Source of the DNA: Arthrobacter sp. EpRS71
Lineage (GTDB): Bacteria; Actinomycetota; Actinomycetes; Actinomycetales; Micrococcaceae
DNA length: 64,000 bases
NCBI RefSeq assembly: GCF_001512285.1
Contig: NZ_LNUV01000006.1
Location: forward strand, 94,721 to 158,720
Direction of reading: 5' to 3'
Shown: positions 18,032 through 27,121 of the stretch, piece after piece
Position numbering within the stretch: position 1 is the first letter of the stretch
Layout of the letters: each line of letters opens with the position of its first letter
Translations under genes and position numbers: made by a program
Notes under the pieces: model-generated
The model's database searches: none
Told to the model about the DNA's origin: nothing
What the model saw: the letters and a program-made list of their open reading frames with translations, nothing else

Positions 18032-19474
18032 CTAGCTGCGGACGCGGCGCCGTTTCGGTGCGGCGGCCACCAGTAGCGCGGCGATGGCGACGGCGGCACT
18101 CAGGATCAGGCCCGGACGGTACTGTTCCAGCATGGCTTGGGCGCTGACGGTTCCGGCGGCCTGACCGTGACCGCTGACCAAGGCGGTAGTGACCGCCAGG
18201 ACCAGGGCTGCTCCCACCTGGGTGCTGGTCTGGATCAAACCGGCAGCCAACCCTTGTTCCGAGTCCTTGATCCCGGCAGTCGCCTGGACGTTGATGGACG
18301 GGAAGGCCAGCGCAAACCCGATACCCAGCAGGACCACCGACGGCAGGATGTCCAGGACGTAATTGGGTGTGGTGCCCACCCGGAGGAACAGGACGTACCC
18401 CAGGCCAAGTGCCGTGAGCCCGGTCAGGATCAGCTGCGTGGCGCCGAACTTCTCAATGAGGCGGTCCGCAAACGGTGCGCTGGTAGCCACCAACAGACCT
18501 GCCGGCAGCAGCGCCAACGCCATTCCCAGGGGCGTCCAGCCCAGCACCGACTGCAGGTACATGGTGACGATGAACTGGAAACTGAGGTAGGAGCCGAACA
18601 GCCCCACCGCGCTGAGGTTCGCCCTGGCCACCCAGCCTTCCTTGAGGATGCTGAAACGGATCAGGGGATGCTTGACCTTGTTTTCGATCACCGCGAAGGC
18701 AGCCAGCACGGCGATGGACACTGCGAATCCGGCGATTGTTGCCACAGATCCCCAGCCCTGTTCCGGTGCTGAAACCAAGGTGTACACGAGGCCAAGCATG
18801 CCCAGCGCGAGCGTCACGGCTCCCCAAAGATCGTGCCCGCTGTTCTCCGCCGACGGCTTGTCCTTGGGGATGAACTTCAGGCCCAGGAGGACAACCACGA
18901 CGGCGATGGGCACCGAGACGAGGAACGTCCAACGCCAGCTCAGGCTGGTCATCAGGCCGCCCACCACCAGGCCCAGCGAGAAGCCGCTGGCACCGAACGT
19001 GGTGAAGATGGACAACGCCTTGTTGCGCTCGCGGCCTTCGGCGAAGTTGGTGGTGATGATGGAGAAGCCGGTGGGCGCGGTGAACGCGGCGGCCAGGCCC
19101 TTGATGAACCGCGTGGCGATCAGGATGGCGGGGTCGTCAACCAGCCCGCCGAGCAAGGACGCCGCGGCAAATACGGTCAAGGCGATAAGGAAGATTCGAC
19201 GGCGGCCCAAGAGGTCCGCAAGGCGGCCACCAAGGAGCAGGAGGCTCCCGTAGCCAAGGACATAGGCGGAGACGATCCACTGCAGGGAGTCGGTTCCGAG
19301 GTTGAGTTCCTGTCCGATGGACGGCAAGGCAACACCGACCATGGAGACGTCCAGTCCGTCCAAAGCCAGGACGGTGCACACAACCATGAGCAGCAGCCAC
19401 TGGGCCCGCGTCCAGCGGACGGCTGATACCAAAGGCGGCTCAGTTGAGGTTTTGAGGGTGGTGGGTGATGTCAT
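18032..19474 (-). CDS. MFS drug transporter, DHA2-like
   Basis: Membrane transporter of about 480 residues with around 14 hydrophobic segments, as in the drug:H+ antiporter-2 group. Signatures are LDGLDVSMVGVALPSIG in TM1, WIVSAYVLGYGSLLLLGGRLADLLGRRR in TM2 and its following loop, and GFSLGLVVGGLMT in the motif C region. The frame is open to 19510, but ATG at 19474 gives a normal N-terminus and leaves the operators at 19489-19527 outside the gene. It is divergent from a MarR regulator and probably is its target. Confidence 0.9.
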   Translation of the reverse strand: MTSPTTLKTSTEPPLVSAVRWTRAQWLLLMVVCTVLALDGLDVSMVGVALPSIGQELNLGTDSLQWIVSAYVLGYGSLLLLGGRLADLLGRRRIFLIALTVFAAASLLGGLVDDPAILIATRFIKGLAAAFTAPTGFSIITTNFAEGRERNKALSIFTTFGASGFSLGLVVGGLMTSLSWRWTFLVSVPIAVVVVLLGLKFIPKDKPSAENSGHDLWGAVTLALGMLGLVYTLVSAPEQGWGSVATIAGFAVSIAVLAAFAVIENKVKHPLIRFSILKEGWVARANLSAVGLFGSYLSFQFIVTMYLQSVLGWTPLGMALALLPAGLLVATSAPFADRLIEKFGATQLILTGLTALGLGYVLFLRVGTTPNYVLDILPSVVLLGIGFALAFPSINVQATAGIKDSEQGLAAGLIQTSTQVGAALVLAVTTALVSGHGQAAGTVSAQAMLEQYRPGLILSAAVAIAALLVAAAPKRRRVRS

Positions 19475-19488
19475 GGATTCGAATGTAC

Positions 19489-19527
19489 ATGACGCGTCAT
19501 TCAATGACAAGGAATATGATGCGTCAT
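19489..19527. promoter_or_regulatory. Candidate MarR operators
   Basis: Two related dyads 27 bases apart: the perfect 12-bp palindrome ATGACGCGTCAT (19489-19500) and the near-identical ATGATGCGTCAT (19516-19527), with a further half-site ATGACGT at 19531. They fill the divergent gap between the MFS transporter and the MarR gene. Their position upstream of both starts supports repressor binding (inference). Confidence 0.72.
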
Positions 19528-19571
19528 CTTATGACGTGGATTCTAACGCCGCCATGAACTAGAATCAGGTC

Positions 19572-19967
19572 ATGGCAACGACGCGTGACCGTCAACTGCA
19601 CGACCGCCAATTGGTGGAGCAGTGGCGCAGCATCCAGAACTCCTACTTCCGCACCGCCGGAGCGATCGACCGCGCCCTCGAAGCCAAATTCGACATTGGG
19701 CTCAACGAATTCGAAATCCTGGACCTCGTGGCAGACAGCGAAGAGTCTGCGTGCCGGATGAAGGCCTTGGGGGAGCGCACCCCCATGACCCAGAGCGCCG
19801 TCTCCAAGGTGGTGGACCGGCTCGAAAAGGCAGGCCTTGTGACCCGCGAAACGTGCGCTGACGATCGCCGCTCCCTCTTCCTGGAACTCACTGAGGCCGG
19901 CCGCGCGCTCCACGCCAATGCCGCCGTCGAACACCGTGCGCTGCTCAAGGAAAACCTCGGCTCCTAG
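19572..19967 (+). CDS. MarR family transcriptional regulator
   Basis: Winged-helix regulator of 131 residues. The wHTH region is MTQSAVSKVVDRLEKAGLVTRE followed by the wing DDRRSLFLELTEAGRALH, which includes the conserved D-x-R-S. The protein is slightly short for MarR (usually 140-160), mainly at the C-terminal dimerisation helix. It is divergent from the DHA2-like MFS gene with matching operators between them. Likely a local repressor responding to a small aromatic or drug ligand (inference). Confidence 0.9.
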   Translation: MATTRDRQLHDRQLVEQWRSIQNSYFRTAGAIDRALEAKFDIGLNEFEILDLVADSEESACRMKALGERTPMTQSAVSKVVDRLEKAGLVTRETCADDRRSLFLELTEAGRALHANAAVEHRALLKENLGS

Positions 19968-19981
19968 CCCCCTAAAACACA

Positions 19982-20052
19982 GCTCAAGATTCTTGAGCCA
20001 AAACTGAGCCAACCTTTCGGGAGAAGGCACCCCGGAAGCCTTTATTTCTCCC
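19982..20052 (+). terminator. Two hairpins after the MarR gene
   Basis: GCTCAAGAtTCTTGAGC (19982-19998) is an 8-bp stem. A second structure pairs GGGAGAA (20019-20025) with TTCTCCC (20046-20052) around an inner AGGC/GCCT. They lie between the marR stop and the M23 peptidase start, so they may be a terminator followed by a 5' leader structure. I compared the leader with the c-di-AMP (ydaO) riboswitch found upstream of cell-wall hydrolases and did not find its conserved core. Confidence 0.5.
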
Positions 20053-20122
20053 CTGATACCCGCAACAATGGTGCTTGCACGCCAGGCTGGGGTTTGGTGC
20101 CGCTGGCTTTGGGGAGTGTTTT

Positions 20123-21748
20123 GTGGGCAAGCATCATGAATCAGACCGGGCAGTACAACTGATCCGCACCGTAGGTTTCCATCGCGTCCTGATCGCCGGA
20201 AGCCTCGCCGTCCTGGCTTTCTTCGCTTTTGGCTTCCAACCCTTCAATGCCGTCTCCAGCAGTTCCGTGGGCGGAGCACTTGCACAGGGCGTCGTGGAAC
20301 CCACCGCCCTGGGCGCCCTGGTGCCGCCGGAAGCCGAGACCCTGGTCATCGACCCCACTCTGGAACCACCCCAGCAAGTCGCCGGCACGCCCATGGTGTA
20401 CTTCGACCGCGCCATGGTCCGCACTGTCAGCAAAGACGGCTCCACAGGACTGACCGTTGCCTCCGCAGGGCTGTCACGGCCACCCGCGGGAAGCCTCTAC
20501 TCACCACTTGAGGTCCTCAACAAGAGCTCCTCCTATGGCTACCGCTACAGCCCCTTGACGGGCCTGGCCGGAGAATTCCACTGGGGTCAGGACTACGCGG
20601 CCGCCTGCGGCACGCGCGTGTACGCCGCCGACGCCGGTGTGGTGCGGGCTGTGGGATGGCACGTGTGGGGCGGCGGCAACCGGGTTGAAATCGAGCACGG
20701 CAACGGCCTGGTCACCACCTACAACCACCTCCAGGCAATCGGAGTCACCCAAGGCCAATCGGTGCGGGTGGGCGAAGTCATTGCTGAGGTTGGGACCACC
20801 GGCTGGTCCACGGGCTGCCACCTCCACTTCGAGACAATCGTCAACGGTCTCCACACGGACCCCGCCAACTGGACGCTGCTGCCCATCCGGCAGATCGACG
20901 CGCTGCAGAGCATCGCCATGGTGAACTACCAGCCCGGAGCCGGCAACGGCTCGTCGGGAACACCGCAGTGGGCTGTGCCGGTGGCCGACGGCACCACCCG
21001 GGCCGTCATTGGTGGCGAGGACGAACACGACGAGCCGCTCCCCGTGCCGCCCGCCGCTCCGTCCACCACTACGCCGTCCGGTTCCACTCCCTCCGGGACC
21101 AACCCGCCGGGCAGCCCCGCTGGCACGCAGACCACCCCGCCTGCCACCACGACGCCGGTTCAGACCACGACGCCGACGCCGTCACCATCCGTGACGGTCA
21201 CTCCGACGCCGTCAAGTACTGCCACGCCGACTCCAACGCCGACAACTACTGCCACGCCGACTCCAACGGCCACTGCGACGCCGACCCCGACCACCACAGC
21301 AACACCAACGCCAACGCCGTCTGCCAAGGCCCCGGAAACCACCACCGTCCCGCCAGCGTTGACTACGCCCCCGCTGGCGCCGTCGCTGCAATCGGCTCTC
21401 GCTCCGCCGGCAGCCCCCGCTGTGCAGGCTCCTGTGGCACCTGCGGTTGTGGAACCCGCTCCAGTTGCGCCTGCGGTTGTGGCACCGGTAGTTGTGGAGC
21501 CCGCTCCAGTTGCACCTGCGGTTGTAGCGCCAGTCCCTGTGGCACCGGCGCCGGTAGTTACCCAGGCCGTTGTTCCAGTAGCTCCCGCTCCTCCCGTGGC
21601 TCCGGCACCCTCACCCGCTGCAGTCCTCCCGACGTCGCTGCCGGCAGTAATCCTTCCGCCCGGATACATCCTGATCGCCCCGGACCTGGTCCAGCGGCCT
21701 GATGGTGTGATGGTGCCGCTTTCCTCGCTCATCCTTCCGGCGTCCTAG
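20123..21748 (+). CDS. M23 family metallopeptidase with long low-complexity tail
   Basis: Exported zinc endopeptidase expected to cut peptidoglycan cross-bridges. From GTG at 20123 (GGGGAG upstream) it has 541 residues. The order is a short basic N-terminus, a hydrophobic signal or anchor (VLIAGSLAVLAFFAFGF), and a LytM/M23 domain with HWGQDYAAACGT and GCHLHFE as zinc and catalytic motifs. A tail of about 250 residues follows, first Thr/Pro repeats (TPTPTTTATPTP), then Val-Ala-Pro repeats. The last 30 residues (PPGYILIAPDLVQRPDGVMV) are complex again and may be a separate binding motif. The open frame extends to a TTG at 20075 without a good ribosome site. Confidence 0.9.
   Translation: MGKHHESDRAVQLIRTVGFHRVLIAGSLAVLAFFAFGFQPFNAVSSSSVGGALAQGVVEPTALGALVPPEAETLVIDPTLEPPQQVAGTPMVYFDRAMVRTVSKDGSTGLTVASAGLSRPPAGSLYSPLEVLNKSSSYGYRYSPLTGLAGEFHWGQDYAAACGTRVYAADAGVVRAVGWHVWGGGNRVEIEHGNGLVTTYNHLQAIGVTQGQSVRVGEVIAEVGTTGWSTGCHLHFETIVNGLHTDPANWTLLPIRQIDALQSIAMVNYQPGAGNGSSGTPQWAVPVADGTTRAVIGGEDEHDEPLPVPPAAPSTTTPSGSTPSGTNPPGSPAGTQTTPPATTTPVQTTTPTPSPSVTVTPTPSSTATPTPTPTTTATPTPTATATPTPTTTATPTPTPSAKAPETTTVPPALTTPPLAPSLQSALAPPAAPAVQAPVAPAVVEPAPVAPAVVAPVVVEPAPVAPAVVAPVPVAPAPVVTQAVVPVAPAPPVAPAPSPAAVLPTSLPAVILPPGYILIAPDLVQRPDGVMVPLSSLILPAS
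21446..21535 (+). repeat. 45-nt tandem coding repeat in the M23 peptidase tail
   Basis: Two consecutive 45-nt units (starting 21446 and 21491) encode 15-residue VVEPAPVAPAVVAPV-type repeats with few base differences. Such repeats are prone to length variation by slippage. Confidence 0.7.
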
Positions 21749-21825
21749 GTTTCACTACCCAAGCCAGCTCCCGTAAGCTCGACTGCGGCAATCCCGCCAG
21801 ACGACGTCGTCAGGAAGCGAACCCC

Positions 21826-22308
21826 ATGACCAGCCTGTACAGCATTCCCCTCACTTTCAACGATGGCACTGAAGCGGACTTCGGCCGGTTCGAGGGCAAA
21901 GCGGTCCTGGTGGTAAACGTCGCTTCCAAATGTGGCTTCACGCGCCAGTACGCAGGCTTGGAGGAGCTGTACGGCAAGTACCGTGGCCAAGGCCTGGAAA
22001 TTTTGGGAGTGCCCTGCAACCAGTTCGGCGGGCAGGAGCCCGGCGCGGATCACGAGATTGCAGAATTCTGTGAGCGGAACTTCGGCGTGACCTTCCCGCT
22101 GACCAGCAAAGCCAACGTCCTGGGCAAAGAGCAGCACCCACTCTTCGCGGAGCTGACCCAGGACGCTGATGGGCAGCCGGCCAAGGTGAAGTGGAACTTC
22201 GAGAAGTTCGTCATCAACCGTGAGGGAGAACTTGTTGCCCGGTTCCCATCCGCGGTGGAGCCTGACTCCGAAGACCTGATAGAAGCAGTGGAAGAAGCAC
22301 TGGCGTAA
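21826..22308 (+). CDS. Glutathione peroxidase family (thiol peroxidase)
   Basis: Peroxidase of 160 residues reducing hydrogen or organic peroxides. The catalytic tetrad is visible: Cys36 in NVASKCGFTRQY, Gln and Asn in the GVPCNQFGGQEP region, and Trp in KWNFEKFVINREG. It carries Cys rather than selenocysteine. In actinobacteria such enzymes usually draw electrons from thioredoxin or mycothiol rather than glutathione (family knowledge). It stands alone downstream of the M23 gene with its own short gap. Confidence 0.94.
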   Translation: MTSLYSIPLTFNDGTEADFGRFEGKAVLVVNVASKCGFTRQYAGLEELYGKYRGQGLEILGVPCNQFGGQEPGADHEIAEFCERNFGVTFPLTSKANVLGKEQHPLFAELTQDADGQPAKVKWNFEKFVINREGELVARFPSAVEPDSEDLIEAVEEALA

Positions 22309-22340
22309 GCCACTGGAACAGAAAGGGAAAAAGTAATTTT

Positions 22341-22362
22341 CCAACATTCCGCCGGATGTTGG
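22341..22362. terminator. Hairpin after the peroxidase gene
   Basis: CCAACAT (22341-22347) pairs with ATGTTGG (22356-22362). A second 6-bp hairpin GGGAGA/TCTCCC lies at 22412-22428 just before the next gene. Neither has a T-run. The first may terminate the peroxidase transcript. Confidence 0.4.
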
Positions 22363-22449
22363 CCTGTTGTTGGCTTGTTGTCTGGTTGGATTGGCACTAC
22401 TGGAATGACATGGGAGAAGCCGTCTCCCACCAAACGCTAAGGCGAAGCT

Positions 22450-23433
22450 ATGGAGCTCATCGAGGCCGAATACCCCAAACCAGGTCATGTGCTTTTGCAC
22501 CTGAGCGATCTTCACCTGGTGGGTGGTCCGGGCACGCTCTACGGCTCGGTGGACAGCTCTGCCAGGCTCCAGGAAATCTGCGAGCAAATCGTTGCCTCGA
22601 GGATCAAGCCAGAGGCCATCATCTTCACCGGAGATCTCGCTGACAAGGGCGAGTTGGAAGCCTATGAGCGTCTCCGCGAGGTGATTGAACCCCTGTGTGA
22701 ATCGCTGGGGGCCAAGGCCATTTGGGCCATGGGTAACCATGACAACCGCGCAAACTTCCGTTCAGCGTTCGCCGACGCCTCTGCGGCCAGCAAGCCACAG
22801 GACCCCGTGGACCGCAGCTACTTCGTCAACGGCCTTCGCATCATCACCCTGGACACCACGGTCCCCGGACACCACTACGGCGAATTGTCGGAATCGCAAC
22901 TGGAATGGCTGGCCGATGAACTGGCCACCCCGGCCCCGGACGGCACCATCCTGGCCCTCCACCACCCACCCGTTCCGTGCGTGCAGGACCTCGCCGTCCT
23001 GGTGGAGCTGCGCGGTCAAGCCGCACTGGCCGCCGTCGTGCGCAATACTGACGTCCGCGCCATCCTGGGCGGTCACCTGCATTACTCGACGACGGCGAGC
23101 TTCGCCGGCATCCCCGTATCGGTCGCCTCAGCTACGTGTTACACCCAGGACCTGGCGGTGCGCGCCGGCGGACAGCGCGGGCGTGACGGAGCGCAGTCGT
23201 ACAACATGATCCATGTTTACGAACACACCATGGTGCATTCGGTGGTGCCGATGTCCGGTGGCGTCACCGTGGGTGAACCCGTGGATGCAGCCGAGGTTCA
23301 GCGGCGGCTGGCCGAAGCCGGCATCCGCATTCCGCACGAGTCCAGGGTGGGAGCCCACACCTCGCCCGGCACCCACACCTCGTCGCTCCCGCTTGTTTCG
23401 CCCGGATCCTTTACTTCTCCCAAGGCGCCTTGA
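22450..23433 (+). CDS. Metallophosphoesterase, CpdA-like cyclic nucleotide phosphodiesterase
   Basis: Calcineurin-type phosphoesterase of 327 residues. All metal-binding motifs are present in order: LSDLHL (residues 18-23), [27 protein letters not shown] and LGGHLHYS. The closest described group is CpdA (3',5'-cAMP phosphodiesterase), and many actinobacterial homologues carry that name, so cAMP breakdown is likely but unproven. The last 40 residues are Ser/Thr/Pro-rich. Its 3' end overlaps the convergent Stealth gene by 23 bases. Confidence 0.88.
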   Translation: MELIEAEYPKPGHVLLHLSDLHLVGGPGTLYGSVDSSARLQEICEQIVASRIKPEAIIFTGDLADKGELEAYERLREVIEPLCESLGAKAIWAMGNHDNRANFRSAFADASAASKPQDPVDRSYFVNGLRIITLDTTVPGHHYGELSESQLEWLADELATPAPDGTILALHHPPVPCVQDLAVLVELRGQAALAAVVRNTDVRAILGGHLHYSTTASFAGIPVSVASATCYTQDLAVRAGGQRGRDGAQSYNMIHVYEHTMVHSVVPMSGGVTVGEPVDAAEVQRRLAEAGIRIPHESRVGAHTSPGTHTSSLPLVSPGSFTSPKAP

Positions 23434-24826
23434 CAGGGAAGTACTTCTCCAGGAAATCGGTCACCAAGTCTGCGCGCTCGTTTGCCTCCACCTCGGGGAA
23501 GCTGCCGTCATTGAGGCAGAAGAAATCCATGTGGCGCTTTGCCAGGAGCTTGGGCAGGTAATGCAGCCCGGCCCACATGGTTGAGTCCACATACCTGACT
23601 TTGGCGCTGGTCTGCGTGACCGCGCGGCCGGTGAGCAGTGCGTAGTAGTGGTAGAACGAGTTGGTCACGGAGATGTTGTCCGCGGCGCGGAAGCGACTGC
23701 CGGCGGTCTTGGCGAATTCTGCCGGGAATTCCTTCTCCATCTGCGCCACCACGCTGCGGCGCAGGGGCGCAGCGGTGTGCTCAAGGTGCCGGGTGGTGAT
23801 CCGCCCGAAGCGCTCCCACAGCAGCTTGCGGTTCACGCGGGCCGCGTTTTCAAAACCGCTGCGTTCGGCATCATTCTCGCCCAGGCCGATCCGGGTGTCG
23901 GCTTCAATGAACTTGGTGATGCCGCCCGGAGTGAAGAACATGTCCGGCCCCACGGGGCGCCCAAAGAACATGTCGTCGTTGGAGTACAGGAAGTGCTCCG
24001 AGAGGTCCTTGATGTGGTGCAGCTGGCACTCAACGGCCTGCGAGTTGTGGGTGGGGAGCACGGTGGGATCGGCGAAGAACTCTTCGCTGCGGACGATGGT
24101 TACCGATGGGTGGTCGGCCAACCACTCCGGTGCGGGGGAGTCGGTGGCGATGAAGATCCGCCGGATCCACGGCGCAAACATGTGCACCGATCGCAACGCG
24201 TACTTCAGCTCGTTGATCTGCCGGAAGCGGGCCTCGTGGTCATCGCCTTCGCCCAGGACGGTTTCTGCCTGCTGGGCGCGGCGCCTGGCGATGTACTCGG
24301 GGTCGCTGCCGTCCACCCACGAGAAAACGATGTCGATATCGAAATCGATGTCGCTGGCATGATCGGCGAACATGTTTTCGATGGTGGGCCAGGACAGGCC
24401 GTGCCTCTGAACCGTGCCGCGCACCGCGTCCTGACGCAACATGGTGCGGCGGGTCAAGGAATTCTCCACCGGGAGTTCCAAGTGATCGCCCTCGAACCTC
24501 CACAGCTCCAGCTGCACACCCAAAGCCGGCCCGTACCAGAGGCCGCCGCCGATCTCGACGCGCGGCCGGTACAGGCGGAAGATCCGGGCCTTCCGGTTTG
24601 CTGACAGCTCGCCGTCCGCCACCAACACCGACGTCTTCTTCTTGGCGTCCACCGTCATGGAGTAGAAGGGCTCGTTCCGGAATGCCGATACCAGGGCCTC
24701 GCGGACATCCTTGCGCGACTCCCAATCAACGGCAATAACGGGCCGCTCATCATTTCCGCGCACCAGGATGAAATCGATGCCCGCAGCGTCCAAAGCCGCC
24801 CGGACAGCCAGGAGATCGGACACCAT
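23411..24826 (-). CDS. Stealth family sugar-phosphate transferase
   Basis: Cytoplasmic hexose-1-phosphotransferase-like protein that may add sugar-phosphate units to a capsule or cell-wall polymer. The Stealth regions appear in order: [15 protein letters not shown] near residue 164, [10 protein letters not shown] and the IFIATDS segment in region 2, [17 protein letters not shown] near 285, and [12 protein letters not shown] toward the C-terminus. The first ATG (24826) gives 471 residues, but conserved-looking coding sequence ([17 protein letters not shown]) lies upstream of it. That upstream open frame runs to 25037 and has no ATG, GTG or TTG. The best ribosome site (GGAG, 25009-25012) precedes an ATC at 24998-25000, giving about 529 residues. 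Confidence 0.88.
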   Translation of the reverse strand: MVSDLLAVRAALDAAGIDFILVRGNDERPVIAVDWESRKDVREALVSAFRNEPFYSMTVDAKKKTSVLVADGELSANRKARIFRLYRPRVEIGGGLWYGPALGVQLELWRFEGDHLELPVENSLTRRTMLRQDAVRGTVQRHGLSWPTIENMFADHASDIDFDIDIVFSWVDGSDPEYIARRRAQQAETVLGEGDDHEARFRQINELKYALRSVHMFAPWIRRIFIATDSPAPEWLADHPSVTIVRSEEFFADPTVLPTHNSQAVECQLHHIKDLSEHFLYSNDDMFFGRPVGPDMFFTPGGITKFIEADTRIGLGENDAERSGFENAARVNRKLLWERFGRITTRHLEHTAAPLRRSVVAQMEKEFPAEFAKTAGSRFRAADNISVTNSFYHYYALLTGRAVTQTSAKVRYVDSTMWAGLHYLPKLLAKRHMDFFCLNDGSFPEVEANERADLVTDFLEKYFPVKAPWEK

Positions 24827-25085
24827 GGCCTGTTGCGGGGTCAGGTCATCGTTGACCAGGGCGTACCGCCCGCGGTGACGGACGACGTCGGACCTATGCC
24901 TAAGATGCGCAACGACGGCAGGCGAGATCGCCTCAGCAATCGTGTCCTCTTCGACGGATGGGCTGCCGTGGTAAATCGGATCGACCTGTGCTTGCGTGAT
25001 GGCTGTATCTCCGGGCTCGTTGGGGTGCGGGTTGCTCTAAAACTCTAAGACTTTAATAACTCAAAAAACTCTGTTGCGCTGGAAC

Positions 25086-26006
25086 CTAGATGGAGAGGGC
25101 GTCGCGCCAGCTGCGGAGGAATGCGCCGCCGGCGTCGTCGTGGATCACGTCGTCGGCCAATTCAAGGTCGGCTGCCGTCAAGATGATGTAGGGCTTCACT
25201 GGTACGCCATCGGCCGGCCGGACGTCCACGTGCTTCACCTGGTGATCGTTGTGGTGAAGCCAGTCTGCCATGGCGTAGTCCGTACGGGAATCACCCACAG
25301 TCCGCCAAGAGAGCGGGGTGATGCCTTGGGCCGCCAGGAGTTCAACGGCCCGGCTGGCGCCAAGGTCCTTGCCCAGGCGGACGGATTCGATGTCCGTGGA
25401 AATGATGGTGGGGTCCAGGCGGTAATCAGCGGTGTCGTCGGACCCCGGTGCGTGGTGGTCCAGGATAGCGGCGTTGAGGCCGTGGCGTCCCATGATCGCC
25501 AGGGCATCGGCGTCGAAGAGCTTCTGCTCACCCAGGTAATCCTCGCTGGCCACGTCCAGATGCTGCTCCACCGAAACCATGGCGCGCTTGGTCTCATCGA
25601 AGAACATGTGTGCGGAGTAATCCTCGGCAACAAGCCTTCGGATATCGTCCCCGTAGGCTTTTGGCACGGCGAGCTCGTGGTCCACATGGATGGGACCAGG
25701 GCCTTCGGCCGTGTAGCTGAACCAGACAGCGCCCTTCTCGCAAATGGCGTGAATAACGGTGTCTGCGGGCATGCTTGCCGCAATCATGGGCTCCATGACC
25801 TGCTCGCTGATGAACGCATCCGAGCGGCCCGTATTGAAGATGACCGGGATGCCGGCCGATGCCAAGGCCACCAGGTCCGCAATGATGTCCGGCTTGACGT
25901 CGCGCGTCACAGGGCTGGCGATGGGACCATCGACGTCCAACAGCAGTGCCAGCGCGGGCGTGGCGCGGGCAGCGGTCCGGTGAGTCCCTTGGAGCGGTTG
26001 AGTCAT
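25086..26006 (-). CDS. HAD superfamily hydrolase
   Basis: Protein of 306 residues with the HAD phosphatase motif I LLLDVDGPI (nucleophile Asp24, Asp26), motif II FNTGRSDAF, and a late GDSRTDYAMADWL motif IV typical of Cof-like or sucrose-phosphatase-like members. The cap region lies between residues about 90 and 220. Substrate is unknown; sugar phosphates are usual. ATG at 26006. It ends about 85 bases upstream of the Stealth frame on the same strand, separated by an AT-rich stretch (25028-25085). Confidence 0.88.
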   Translation of the reverse strand: MTQPLQGTHRTAARATPALALLLDVDGPIASPVTRDVKPDIIADLVALASAGIPVIFNTGRSDAFISEQVMEPMIAASMPADTVIHAICEKGAVWFSYTAEGPGPIHVDHELAVPKAYGDDIRRLVAEDYSAHMFFDETKRAMVSVEQHLDVASEDYLGEQKLFDADALAIMGRHGLNAAILDHHAPGSDDTADYRLDPTIISTDIESVRLGKDLGASRAVELLAAQGITPLSWRTVGDSRTDYAMADWLHHNDHQVKHVDVRPADGVPVKPYIILTAADLELADDVIHDDAGGAFLRSWRDALSI

Positions 26007-26151
26007 GACCCCATTCTGTCAGCCCCGGAGCCTCCCAACACAGCTATGACGACTGTGACGCCGTGCAAAGGTTAGTCACCTTTTGGCTACAACATGCTTG
26101 TGCCGCGGGTCACAAGTTCCGTTAGCGCGGCATCTTCCCTAGGCTTGCAGG

Positions 26152-26451
26152 GTGATCTTCAAAGCTGTGGGCGAGGGACGCCCGTACCCTGACCATGGAT
26201 ACTCTGCGCCGCGGGACTGGGCTGCCCTGCCCCCGCGCCCTGTCCGCCTCGATGAACTCGTTACCACCAAACGGACCCTGGATTTGGAGGCACTATTGGC
26301 TGAGGATTCAACCTTCTTCGGTGATTTGTTCCCGCATGTGGTCCAGTATCAAGGGGTCCTGTACCTCGAGGACGGACTTCACCGGGCCGTCCGAACGGCA
26401 CTCCACCAGAGGACAGCCATTCACGCACGCGTATTGGTGATCGATGGCTAG
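26152..26451 (+). CDS. VapB-like antitoxin family / Rv3412-like protein
   Basis: Small protein of 99 residues starting at GTG. It has the conserved block RPYPDHGY, then RLDELVTTKRTLDLEALLAEDSTFFGDLFPHVVQYQGVLYLEDGLHRAVRTAL. The same architecture is seen in mycobacterial Rv3412, and such proteins are often labelled VapB-family antitoxins. No toxin gene lies beside it: the next gene is a LytR_C membrane protein overlapping it by eight bases. The toxin-antitoxin label should be taken as a family name only. Confidence 0.82.
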   Translation: MIFKAVGEGRPYPDHGYSAPRDWAALPPRPVRLDELVTTKRTLDLEALLAEDSTFFGDLFPHVVQYQGVLYLEDGLHRAVRTALHQRTAIHARVLVIDG

Positions 26452-27121
26452 CAAGAGCAGGCGTCCCAAAGATGTGACGCAGCTCCACGGACACCGGGTG
26501 GTCACCGGCCCCGAACTTCGGGCAACTTTCGCCGAGGACGAGCAAGCGCACGAAGGCCGCTTCCGGCGGAGGCTGTTCCATGGGATCGTCCTTGTCCTGC
26601 TGGTGGGCGTCATAGCTGCCGGGGCCGTGGGAGCCTGGGCGATCATGAACGGCGTGGTCAAGGTTCCCAGCGCAATCGCCAGCAAAGCTCCTACAAGCCT
26701 GTGCCCCACCACCACGTTCGACTACGTACCGAACGAGGCCGTGACGCTCAACGTCTTTAACGCCACCTCACGTGGAGGGCTGGCCGGTACGGTAGCAGAG
26801 CAGCTCACAGCCCGTGGCTACAAGGTGGCTTCGGTGGGCAACAGCGATACCGCCTATTCGGGCATTGGCGTGGTGGTCTCAGGCGTCAAAGGCCAGGCCG
26901 CGGCGTTCAACATCCAAAGGAACCTTGCCGGAACGGACTACTTTGAGGACAACCGCGAGGACGAATCAGTGGACGTTATCCTGACGCCGGATTTCGAAGG
27001 CCTGGTGGAACCGCAATTGGTGGATCAGACACCGGGAACGCTGCTGTGCCCGCGGGAGGATCTGCGGATTGCGGATAACTCCAAATGGCCCATCATTCCG
27101 ACGCTTCCTGCAGTGCAGTAG
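26444..27121 (+). CDS. Membrane-anchored LytR C-terminal domain protein
   Basis: Protein of 225 residues with a cytoplasmic N-terminus of about 45 residues, one transmembrane helix (GIVLVLLVGVIAAGAVGAWAI), and an extracellular LytR_C domain (VTLNVFNATSRGGLAGTVAEQLTARGYKVASVGNS). It lacks the catalytic LCP domain of wall-polymer ligases and is therefore a binding or accessory protein at the cell wall (inference). It overlaps the upstream VapB-like gene by eight bases, indicating translational coupling. Its stop is directly adjacent to the stop of the convergent TetR gene. Confidence 0.88.
   Translation: MASKSRRPKDVTQLHGHRVVTGPELRATFAEDEQAHEGRFRRRLFHGIVLVLLVGVIAAGAVGAWAIMNGVVKVPSAIASKAPTSLCPTTTFDYVPNEAVTLNVFNATSRGGLAGTVAEQLTARGYKVASVGNSDTAYSGIGVVVSGVKGQAAAFNIQRNLAGTDYFEDNREDESVDVILTPDFEGLVEPQLVDQTPGTLLCPREDLRIADNSKWPIIPTLPAVQ

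Noticed and set aside
19968..20122. Possible c-di-AMP (ydaO) riboswitch before the M23 peptidase gene
   Set aside because: Such riboswitches often precede actinobacterial wall hydrolases, but the conserved GGGG-ACC and GGGGTGAA-type core elements were not found. Only simple hairpins are present.
21150..21600. Repeated DNA resembling a repeat array
   Set aside because: The repeats are in frame and encode Thr-Pro and Ala-Pro tracts; there are no spacers, so it is not CRISPR.
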